From Atrina japonica (lineage: Eukaryota; Mollusca; Bivalvia; Pterioida; Pinnidae), in contig BROG01000919.1 of the NCBI GenBank assembly GCA_030159075.1, positions 157,054 to 221,053 on the forward strand: a stretch of DNA of 64,000 bases, written 5' to 3'. The position numbers and the translations under genes are program-made. Positions 45,027 through 54,998 of the stretch are shown in pieces (position 1 is the stretch's first letter; each line of letters opens with the position of its first letter). The notes beneath the pieces are model-generated. The model made no database searches and was not told the origin of the DNA. It saw only the letters and a list, made by a program, of their open reading frames with translations.

Positions 45027-48000
45027 ATGCGTCGTTGGTTTGTTCTAGGAACCAATTTTTATGTACAGTTTATTACATATGGGATTGTTTATAGTTTTGG
45101 TATATTTCTCACGGAAATATCATCCTATTATGGAACTGGAAAGGGAGAAACGACATGGATAGGATCATTATCGGCATGTTCCCTGCAGCTATCCGGTAAT
45201 GTTATCTTGTGTTGTCCGACGTCCTTTCTATTATATATCAACGAGTAAACTTCACAGAGTTAACATTTTATATATCCGAAAATTTATCCAAAAATGGAGA
45301 AGATAAGAATGAAAACTTTTTTCTTTTCTTTTTTTTTTTGCGAATCCGATGTGTACTATATACAATCGAAATACACATATACCAATATTATAAGCATACA
45401 GTCCGTAGGCCTATCAGAAAGTGTGGTTAAAAGTCACATTAAATGACTGTGCGATCACCATGCCAAAATGCATATCAAACCGGAATATGGACGGAGCTCC
45501 GATCTTCCATACATAATTTGTTTAAAGAATTGTTTATCAAAGACTCTATCAACGTCACATCATGTAGACAATAACAATTTAATAAGATTTCCACGTGGAA
45601 TAATTTCCTTGGGTAGTCTATTATGGGGGGGGGGGGGGCGGCACTTATTCACATACAAGCAAAGTTCTTATGAAATCAACATATAAGCAAAGTGTTTCAA
45701 ATGGATGTCTTATTGTATATTTATTGCATAATCAAAAGGCTTACTTAAACAAATATTAAACCGGGAGAAACATTTTCATAAAAAAAATTGATTTGCTTCC
45801 TACGCCACAGTACCACATTCAATATTAAGATTAAGTAATATTTTGTATTGACAATAGTACTTCAATTCCAAACTATTTTTTTATAATGGCTACTCTTAGA
45901 CGAATTTGGTAATACATCTAGATTTAGTAGTTGGCCTTGTATGGTGCCCCTTTCTATTTCGAATTCATGAATCTGTTTTAAATTCTAGTTCCACTGATGA
46001 AGTCTTATTAACAGAAACGATCCTTTTTACCATTTTTCTTGGCCCCTTTAAAGCAAAACTATAAATCTTGTTCATTTGTTTATAATATTTACTTCCTTTA
46101 AATAACTATACCAATACATTCAATAGCACACTCGTGACACAGTTTATTTTTGTTGTACTGTCGACGACATGATTATACATGTACCTTAACGTTAGTTGAG
46201 TGTTAACTGCCCTATTTTCCGAGTGCAATCGAATTTAATGTGATGGTTAATTTGATATACCTTCTAATTTACACTCTTCGTAGAAGCTACTTATTAGAGT
46301 AGACGTTTACTCACATTTGAATATAAGTGAAAATTTAGCAAATGCTAGTAGTATTTGCTCGCAAGGTTCATGATGACCTATGTTATATAAAATCTTCTAG
46401 AACTCCTAGTTTATTAAACCCACTTTCAAATTAGTTTCGCTATGCCATACTTGCTAAACTCTTCACAAACGTCTGAACAGTTTTTAAACAGCAATTAACA
46501 TAGGATCAAACAAAATGTTCAATCCAGACATAAAAATCTTAGATACCAAAGTATAAATCTTCAGAATGTCCAGGGTACACATACAAATCTGGTGAATATT
46601 GGACAAACACGGACCTTAGAAAATCCAGAGGTGAGATCAGGTGCCATGGAGGAGTAAGCATCCCATGTTGACTGATCACATCCACCGTGAGTCCAAAGTT
46701 AAATCCTCATCACAACTGGTACAGACGACTCAACAACCTCTATCGAACAGGTAACTCAAAATTTCATTTTGTGAAACAGAGTAATGCAATCATCCTCAAC
46801 TAAATTGTACCACAAATGTAAGTTTTCCTAATCGCCATTTTCCTATCTAAGACCTTCGTATGGTGCTTTTGTCGACAGCTGATGTTCAACACTCCATGGA
46901 ACCCGATCTTGCCTGTGAATACATTAAATTTGCTGCAAGAATGGTACAGTTCTCAGAATGTTAAACCAAATACATTTGATTATTTAGCACGCGTTGTGGA
47001 AATTCAAATTAATTCTCTTTTTTTTTCTTGACGACACAAATGTTCAATATTTTCATTACAGTTGAATTTCATGTTTAGAAAAAGAAATCCAGAGGATAAT
47101 GCCTCAGAATTGACTTTAAAATTGTACATGGTGCGTATGATTAAATTAAATCTTTCGACTTCGGACGTTTTAAGAACGCAATAAACACCAACTAACGACA
47201 GCGAAACTAACGAAGTTACAGTCCTTTGGGAATTTTACAGCAGTATTGAATGAACCGTTTAAACAAAGTTTTTCTTTTTTGATATGCAGGGCCTATTGCT
47301 TCAGTGTTAACTGAACGGTATGGACCAAGAGCCATTATGTGTATTGGCGCCTTTATGAGTGGACTTGGACTACTAACAAGTGCATTTGCTAGAGACATAT
47401 ACACACTGTATTTCACATATGGAATTGTCTTGGGTTTGTGAAATCATCTAGATACAAATGTATTCATACAAGATGAAGTGTATGTAAAACCATGAATGTG
47501 TTTTACATAACACTGAACGAATAATTTTTGAAAGCAATTATGTTATGAAATAAACATTGCTGTGTATAGTGCCTCGTTACAAGTATAAAGTCATCAGTTT
47601 CCATTTTAAATTTTATTTTTATGTTCAGACTTCCTCCTTGTCTTTGTATGTTAGTTTATTGGTGATCTTGTGAGTAACACTTGACATTGAAATAGATTGA
47701 TCTCGTGATACAAAGCAGACGGCGGAATAGCAAAACTACTAGTAGTTTTGATTTTACAGTAAACATAATATATAGAGGATATTTGCAATTTTTTATGAGT
47801 AGGATTTTTATTTAATCGCGTGAGCGTGCGTAGCATGAGTATTAAATATGTATTCTTCCGCCTCACAAGATAAGATAAAAATGTTATTAATAAACAAAAT
47901 TCAAATATTCTATGTATTACATACATGCATATATTTTTCATGAAACAAGAATAGTCTCTAAATTTGGAAAGTATTTGGATTGGCCGAATGAAAATAACAC

Positions 48001-49693
48001 AGTTTACATTGATTTTCCATGAAGTGTTATTTTCCACACAGTAAAAAAATTCAATAGATTTATTTAATTTATAAATCCTTATATTTTACAACCAAAATGT
48101 AAGAAATACTAGTATATTATCACAAGAAACAATATAATCACTGCTACAATCTGTATCGAAGACAGAGGTAAGTAGGGAGGCACCATAAGTGAATATGACT
48201 AACATGGACCCATGAAAATACAAAAGTGAGATCAGGTGATACGGAATTACAGGCTCTGAATTGTAATTTAGACTAGAACCATCGTTAGTCATCCTTATCA
48301 CAATGTGTATACAGATGACGACCACTCGCAATAGCAAACAGATTGTAGAATTTATGAAATATAAAATGAATGCAAATTGAAAATGCTTATTCACTTTTTG
48401 ATTTAATAGGAATTATACCAAAATGCCAAAACACGATTTTTCACTTTTTGGTAAAACCCCTTGTAAGTAAAAAAGTAAAGTCTTGCATGATAGATAAATG
48501 AACTTCATTTTCCCTTGAAATTTTCATGCAATATGATTGAACTTTGTTATTCTTTATTTCAACATGTAAGTGCACTGCTGTGAACTACTTCCAGGAGTTG
48601 GCGGTGGATTAATGACCGTAGCAGGTGTTGTGTCGGTGACTTTTCATTTCAAGGACAAGCGGTCCCTTGCATTAATATTAGGAGTGGTATTTGCAGGAGG
48701 GACAGTAGGGATGACCGCTTTCCCGATATTTCTCACTGTACTATTTGATGAGTATGGTTGGAAAATGTCGCTTTTAATTGTAAGTGGACTGACCATGAAT
48801 GGAATCGTCTGTGGAACTATCCAATCATATCAAACACAGAAAAATAGAGAAGAAAGATCAGGTCAGAACACGTATATCGGTAGCTTCGTGTTTTCATTTT
48901 CAAACCGTTTAAATTTTTTCTTTGAAGGTGTTCTTCACGAACATTGCCCTTCAATTTAAAATATTATCTGCATTCTATATTTTTATAGGATGTGTGTCTT
49001 TCAACAGAATGTTGTTTCGAAATAATGGTTTCAATTGCTACGTGTTGTCTGCTCTTGTGAATAATATGGGATATTACATCCCTCTCTTTCTACTTCCGGA
49101 ATTTGCTCTGCATCACGGTATATCAGACACTGAGGCGTCATCACTCATTACTACCCAAGGCATGGCGGCAATGTTTGGTCGTCTTTTCTTTGGCTACATC
49201 GCTGATAAAAAGTGCGTCAATGTATCCGTTGTTAATGCAGTCTTACCTATCATTGATGGCGTTCTTATGTCTATCTTGCGATTTGCGACTAGTACAGTTC
49301 CCCTTCTGTGTTGGTCGGCCGTGCACGGATATTTAACAGGTTTGTATAAAGACATTCATCTATAAATATTATAAATATAATACCAAAGTTATAATGCTCA
49401 AGACGATCGTTTTTCTGTCATTTAGACTTCATCAGTTGAGTTCCAATTTAAAAGGTATATGTATTTTCTAAAGAGAAAGTGATAACATACAAGGTCAAAC
49501 ATTTATGACACCGAAAAAGCTATCAATACTGACAATTTTCCTGAGCCATCCGTGGCAGGCTGGTTAGAGCATCGCGCTTTAAATAATGAGGTCTTTCATT
49601 TCCAGTAAGCTCGGGTTCGCCTCCATCTGGAACCTAAGCTGATTTTGTGAGAAAGGTGCATAAATGTTTATTTTTTTACGTTTTCGATCATAA

Positions 49694-49746
<53 letters not shown>

Positions 49747-51635
49747 GAAAATACACACATTTTACTTAAACCGGTAATTGGTGCTGTTGACTTATAAGAA
49801 AAATTATCAAACAGACACCAAAATGTTCTTTCGTTTGCTTGTTTGTTTGGTTTTTTTTTGGGGGGGGAGGGGGTACATCCTACTTAACAAATTTTCAGTC
49901 ATATGGCGGCATCCAGTTAAATGATGGAGGAGAAAACCCGATTACTATGTACCCGAGAAGACATCACCGGCAAGTAAACTGGCAAACTTTCTCACAAATC
50001 AGCTTAGGTTCCAGATGGAGGCGAACCCGACCTGACCAGAGGTGAAAGACCACATGATTTAAAGCGTGATGCTCTAACCACCCTGCTACGGATGGCTCAG
50101 GAAAATTATCAGTATTGATTGCTGTTTCGGTATCATTTCCTAATCACTCGTGACTATTTCTCTCGTTATGTTCCAGGACCATTTATGTCACTGATAGCCG
50201 TGTCTCTTATAGAAGTTGTTGGTTTGGAGAACCTTGCTTCAGCGTATGGAATTTGGTTATTTACTTGCGGAGTGGGAAGTTTGCTTGGTCCACCTATTGC
50301 TGGTTTGTACGATGTTTTAGAATACATGCGAGTTTACCAAACAATACTCCAGTATGAATGGTCTTGTTATTTTGCCTAGTTTAAACCTTGCTTGTTTATT
50401 GAAGCTTTACCCATTAAATTTTGTATAATTTAGGTACCACATCTTTTGTATGTTTTAAAATTTAGGTAAAAATTTCCAGTAGTACCTAGATACAACATGA
50501 ATACATGCATATGCTTCATTTGAAAGTCCGTTTACTCCGCTCCGTTGTAGGTGAATGTGGATGTTGTATGACGGCAAGCTCAACAATGTTTTAATCATAT
50601 GGTGGCGGCCAGGGTTTTTGTGGATGTGGAGAGAACCCGGTTACAATAAGTCGGGGAAAAGACCACCGGCCTTCCGCGAGTAAACTGTAAACTTTCTCAC
50701 AAAATCAGCTCAGGTTCCAATGGTACTGGTACCGACGCCGACTAGAGGCGAGATACTTTATGGTTTAAAGTGCCACGGAGTGACCGAGTCCCCCTTTATT
50801 GGTGTGTTTCATTGTCTCAAGTAAAACGTAATAATTACCAATGGATAATCGAAATTCAAAGTCATTTAGAACATGACATATGTACCAACTGTGACGAGAA
50901 TTCGTTCGTCACGTATTTCATTTGGACTTGACTGTGGACTCACGGCGGGAGTGACCGGTCGACAGGGGATGCTTACTCCTCCGTGGCACCTGATCTCACC
51001 TCTTGGTTCCCAGAGGTCTGTGTTTGTCTATTTTTACCGATTTTTGTCGGTTTGTATCCATATCCTGGACATCCTAAAAAATTATACTTTGGTATCCGAG
51101 ATGTTTTATGTACAAATGGTCTCAACATGAAGAACAATTGCGAATTCCAAATCGGGATAGGACCAGGTGTATTATTTTTTAGGCCTGTTTATGTTATGCC
51201 ACTTTTTGTATTTCTAAAACCTGTGTCAGTTATGGAATTTAAGATATAAGATCAATATCTCTCGTTAAGGTATTACATTACTCAAATGTATTGACCAGTA
51301 GTTCTTGACTCGCGGATGATACTGAAATGTCAACAATGTGTTTAGAATACCATTTTTAGAAAAAAGAAATATTCATGATTCTTTCATTGTTTTAAGGTTG
51401 GATCTTTGACATTACCGGAAGTTTTGTCATTGGTTTTTACGTAGCTGCAGCACTATCTACCCTTGCGGGAGCACTAATATTGTGGATACCTTTAAACAAG
51501 AATGGATGGTGTGCAAAACAAGAGAGGAACAAGTACAAAGTGCAGAATGTGTTTTCACTAACTTCAAAGAAATCTGAACGCTCTGACGAAGTTTCCAGTG
51601 ATTGGAAGAGACAAGATCCTGATTGCACAATCTAA
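45027..51635 (+). CDS. Monocarboxylate transporter-like protein (SLC16 / MFS family)
   Basis: Six exons: 45027-45195, 47290-47433, 48595-48861, 48989-49339, 50177-50302, 51397-51635. They sum to 1296 bases, in frame, giving 431 residues. All junctions are GT-AG. This is an integral membrane carrier of the MFS fold with about twelve hydrophobic segments split by a cytoplasmic loop (SYQTQKNREERSG, near residue 190), as in SLC16 proteins. Family marks: GPIASVLTERYGPRAIMCIG after helix 2, LYFTYGIVLGVGGGLM in helix 4, MAAMFGRLFFGYIADKK after helix 8, and GSLLGPPIAGWIFDITGSF in helices 11-12. The usual N-terminal D-G-G-W-G-W motif is not visible: the frame starts MRRWFVLGTNF. An upstream start at a non-ATG codon or an unseen first exon is possible. 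Proton-coupled uptake of lactate-like or other organic anions is typical for the family; the substrate cannot be assigned. Confidence 0.9.
45870..46075. repeat. Dispersed repeat, partner of 520-700
   Basis: Shares ACTCTTAGACGAATTTGGTA, GGCCTTGTATGG, TTTCGAATTC, AACAGAAACGATC and GCAAAACTATAA with the copy in the TRIM intron. Same orientation, diverged. Confidence 0.6.
46580..46710 (-). repeat. TTACTCCTCC-family dispersed repeat
   Basis: On the minus strand: GGGATGCTTACTCCTCCATG, then GCACCTGATCTCACCTCTGG. Other copies in the window: 48170-48330 (minus, diverged), 50880-51090, 52120-52215 and 52775-52945 (plus). I recall this as one of the commonest repeats in bivalve genomes. Confidence 0.75.
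48170..48330 (-). repeat. TTACTCCTCC-family repeat, diverged
   Basis: On the minus strand: CACCTGATCTCACTTTTGT, then GGGTCCATGTTAGTC, with a diverged leading part. Lies in SLC16-like intron 2. Confidence 0.55.
49522..50119. mobile_element. Foldback repeat with 133-bp tRNA-related arms
   Basis: 49522-49656 and 49988-50119 are inverted copies. Arm content: ATCAATACTGACAATTTTCC, GAGCCATCCGTGGCAGG, GGTTAGAGCATCGCGC (box A-like), CGGGTTCGCCTCC (box B-like), GGAACCTAAGCTGATTTTGT. The 331-bp spacer contains the TC microsatellite. It lies in intron 4 of the SLC16-like gene and could fold as a long pre-mRNA hairpin. Confidence 0.8.
49697..49743. repeat. TC dinucleotide microsatellite
   Basis: Uninterrupted (TC)23 or so. 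Confidence 0.95.
50530..50800. repeat. Dispersed repeat related to the foldback arms
   Basis: Carries AACCCGGTTACAATAAGTCG, AGTAAACTGTAAACTTTCTC and AAAATCAGCTCAGGTTCCAA, then a box-A-like complement. Related pieces lie at 49890-50090, 51735-51815 and 59920-60040. Confidence 0.6.
50880..51090 (+). repeat. TTACTCCTCC-family dispersed repeat
   Basis: GACTGTGGACTCACGGCGGG, GTGACCGGTCGACAGGGGAT, GCTTACTCCTCCGTGGCACC, then a TGTTTGTC and CCTGGACATCC tail. In intron 5 of the SLC16-like gene. Confidence 0.75.
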
Positions 51636-51734
51636 AGTTTTATCTTATACTTCTTATGATATAACAGTTAAAAGAATTATTAATAACTACATGTGGAGTA
51701 AAACATGATTAAGATTCTTGTTTAACAATGCATG

Positions 51735-51815
51735 CTGGGCCTCGGTGACCGAGTGGTTATCTCTAGTCAGCGCGGTGTCGAGTCTCACTGGAACCTAAGC
51801 TGATTTTGTGAGAGA
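51735..51815 (+). repeat. tRNA-related dispersed repeat fragment, 3' of the SLC16-like stop
   Basis: CTCGGTGACCGAGTGGTTAT, then GGAACCTAAGCTGATTTTGT, then GAGAGAGAAGGC. It lies inside the probable 3' untranslated region. Confidence 0.6.
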
Positions 51816-51892
51816 GAAGGCCCCCATCATTAACAACTGACCGCCACCATTAGTGAAAAATTGTTGTTAAGTGTGGTTTAAAATACCAGTGA

Positions 51893-51898
51893 AATAAA
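51893..51898 (+). terminator. Candidate polyadenylation signal of the SLC16-like gene
   Basis: AATAAA within GAAATAAATTG, 258 bases past the stop. A plausible signal; no transcript data. Confidence 0.4.
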
Positions 51899-52774
51899 TT
51901 GAAATGTAATATCTGTATGCTGTGATTACAAATGATTATGGTATAAAACGAATTTTCTCACCCGTTTAATTTCTGCACTTTGAAACGAGTTCGAATAAAA
52001 TAAAACCCACAAAATTTTGAAGTTTAATAATTGAAGCATGGGTATAAATAACACCCGTGGGACTATGATTATTCAAGGTCGTTTGTATCAGTTATGTTGA
52101 GGATTTATTCCTTGCTTATTTCACTCGCGATGGGTGTGACCGGTCAACGGGATACTTACTCCTCGACGACACCTGATCCCACCTCTAAATTTCCATAGGT
52201 CCGTGTTTTTTTTAATCAAGTTGTAGGTTACAAAAACCTTGACTAATTCAATAGTAGAAGGTCATTAATAAAAGAATTAATCATTTTCAGTAAAAACTCG
52301 TTTTTCCTATAGACGGTAATTCAGAATTGCATTTGCAGCATTCGTGAACATACCTGACGATAGTTAAAATAATGGCTTTTATAGTAAAACAAAACTACTG
52401 TGGATTCAAGTTACTTTATATGTCTACAACAATGTTTTAACATTACATAAATGAGTTAACTATGCCATAATGGCCTTGTTTGCAATTATTTTGTGGAGTC
52501 TTGTGAACCCTTTTTTGACCTGGACGAGTATAAATTTTAGTCAATGAAGCATAACATTGAAATTACACTGGCTAGAGTAATCGTTCCTACTTGTCACCAT
52601 ACACATGAGAGTATCCAATGAGAAATAAAACGTTTTTCCCCGTGCAGCTTGTCATATCCGAAAAGTGAGTAGAGTCATCCGTATGATAATCAAAAGGTTA
52701 CTCCGACACGCCACCTTATGTGAATTGGACAATATATGTATGTACGTTTGTACCAGATGTGAAGAGGAGATATT

Positions 52775-52945
52775 CCTGGCTTATTTCATTTGACTTTGGC
52801 TGTGGATCTGAAGCGGGTTTACAGATCAGCAGGGGTGCTTACTCCCCCATGACACCTGATCCCACCTCTGGATTGATTTCCAGAGGTGCGTGTTAGTCCA
52901 ATGTTCACTAGATTTGTATATGTTTCCTGGGCATCCTGAAGATTA
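52775..52945 (+). repeat. TTACTCCTCC-family dispersed repeat
   Basis: CAGCAGGGGTGCTTACTCCC, then CACCTGATCCCACCTCTGG, then GATTTCCAGAGGTGCGTGTT and CCTGGGCATCCTG. A shorter copy with TACTTACTCCTCGACGACAC lies at 52120-52215. Confidence 0.75.
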
Positions 52946-53727
52946 ATATTTTGTGATCTTTGATTTTTATATATCAAATATATCGCCATTTTCCCAAGGT
53001 TGTACATTTATGTTGACCACACGTATTATGCATGCATAAAAGGCGCTATGATATACTAGTATCGAAAAACTTTGTTATCAACTGAACATAGTGTTTGGTA
53101 TTTTAACTTCTAATACGGTAGGAAGTGATGTAGAAATAGTGTTTCTGTGAGGTTTAAATAATTACTTACTCGGAGGTTTAATACTAAAATAGAATAAAGT
53201 ACAGACCAATTATTATACATTGGAAGTGACAAACATTCACTCAAAAGTACTCTAACTCAAGGACAATGACAAATGATTGAATCAATATGAAAGGCGGGTC
53301 CAGATCAGAATTAGAAATCCTGTATAAATATAAAGAATTACCATGTTGCTGACAAGAATAGATATGTTCTGAATACTTGTCAATGCGTGACAATCAAGGT
53401 TATCTAAGTATACATTCTAATTATATAGGTTCTAGTTTACATTTGTTCATTAACAAAGCATTACATATGTGTATTTAATCATGTTATACCTGCGTGTCTC
53501 GGTCACAATTCAATGTAGACTATTTAAAAAATAAAGGATCAATTAATCTCGTTTGGACATTAAATTTCATTTACATTAGGGTAAAATCAATAGGGTAAAT
53601 AATGATAAGAATGTATTTATAAAGATATTGATGCAACGAATAATAATAATAATAATAATAATGTACATAAAGATCCCCTTAGGGACACAACAAAACCAGT
53701 CTTCATGGGGAGGTGGTCTTTATGATA

Positions 53728-53793
53728 CTATTTATTTATTCATTTATTTATTTATTCATTTATTTATCGTTTTATTTATTTATTTATTTATTG
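53728..53793. repeat. TTTA tetranucleotide repeat
   Basis: (TTTA)n with TTCA interruptions; it gives a spurious hydrophobic frame rich in Leu-Phe-Ile. Confidence 0.85.
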
Positions 53794-54998
53794 GTGTGGC
53801 ATGCCAGACACGCATTCCGGACACCTGGTCTTATCCCGTTTGGGATTCGCAGTTGTTCTTCATGTTGAGACCATTTGCACATCTAATTCGTCGTGTAATA
53901 ATGGACTTGAGTTTTGATTATCGATTGGTACTTCTTCAGTTTTACTTATTTATTTATTTATTTATCATTTGGTATTGGATTTCCCGAAACAATTTGAAAT
54001 TAAACAAGAAAAATTGAGAAACAATAACGGTCCGGTCGTGTCCGGTATCTGTTTTTGATATAAAACCATATTCCTGAGTGTTCTTCTCGGACGTAAAAAC
54101 ATGTTAAAACACAGGAACCATGACCAGATGCTATCGACGTTATTCTACTTATACATGAGGAGAGAAAGATATCATCACAGTATAGGGCAATATTATATAC
54201 AGGGCAAAATTTTATATAGGGCAGAGTACATATGGGTAAAATGACAGATTTTAGTAGTAAAATTAAATTTAGATTTAAATAAAATGACAGCTATTAATGC
54301 GATACGAATGTAAACATTCGTTTGTGTTTCAGATGTCTATAGATAACGAAATGGATTTATCCGTAATTTAAATTTTCGAGTATACATGGAACAGCAATGA
54401 TTTTTGTGGTCACAGGTCACACAAGGCATTTTAGATTATAAAACAACTGGATTTCAACACACGTCACGGTATAGAGAGCAAAACAAAACATTATTTACGT
54501 CAAATGTTTTATGGCAAATTGCTAACTGTTTAATAGACTGAAAGGTCCATAGATACATGGATATCAAAACAGTACACAATTGACGAATAAATTTCGAATC
54601 ATGCTATTTATTATTGGACTTCATGTAAATATGGAATATACACTTAGTACGAAATCTAAAATGTGAATTGATAGTGAAAATGTTCATAAATATATGAATA
54701 AACAAGCAAACTGTATTGAAAGATTGGTTTTAAGGTAATAGATGCGTTGGATTAGATATAATGCCAGTGGATATCATTCGCATTGATTGCGAGGTACGAG
54801 TTCTACAGTTTTGTATCCATGCAGTAAAAGGTCAACAAAGTACTGATGTCTGAACGAGTGGAAACTAAAGAAAATTGACAAGAAGGTTTTGTCCACACAA
54901 GACATCGATACAACGCATAATACACTGTGATGGGGGAATCATCTTGTAAAACGTGAAATTACAGCAATTCGCAGAACAGGGACACCAGGAAATACAAA

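Larger units (their letters stand above)
45196..47289. other. Intron 1 of the SLC16-like gene
   Basis: No exon recognised. It contains the second copy of the dispersed repeat (45870-46075) and a TTACTCCTCC-family copy in minus orientation (46580-46710). Confidence 0.6.
51900..54998. other. Intergenic region before the intronless TRIM gene
   Basis: It contains TTACTCCTCC-family copies (52120-52215, 52775-52945) and TTTA / ATA simple repeats (53636-53663, 53728-53793, 53945-53965). It also has a stretch at 53795-53945 with CATTCCGGACACCTGGTC and GTTTGGGATTCGCAGTTG that looks like a repeat or exon relic I cannot name. The 54000-54998 part is AT-rich and presumably holds the 5' UTR and promoter of the TRIM gene. 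Confidence 0.5.

Noticed and set aside
53628..54017. 129-codon frame rich in Leu, Phe and Ile
   Set aside because: Mostly translation of ATA and TTTA simple repeats; only the unexplained middle part is kept as a weak finding.
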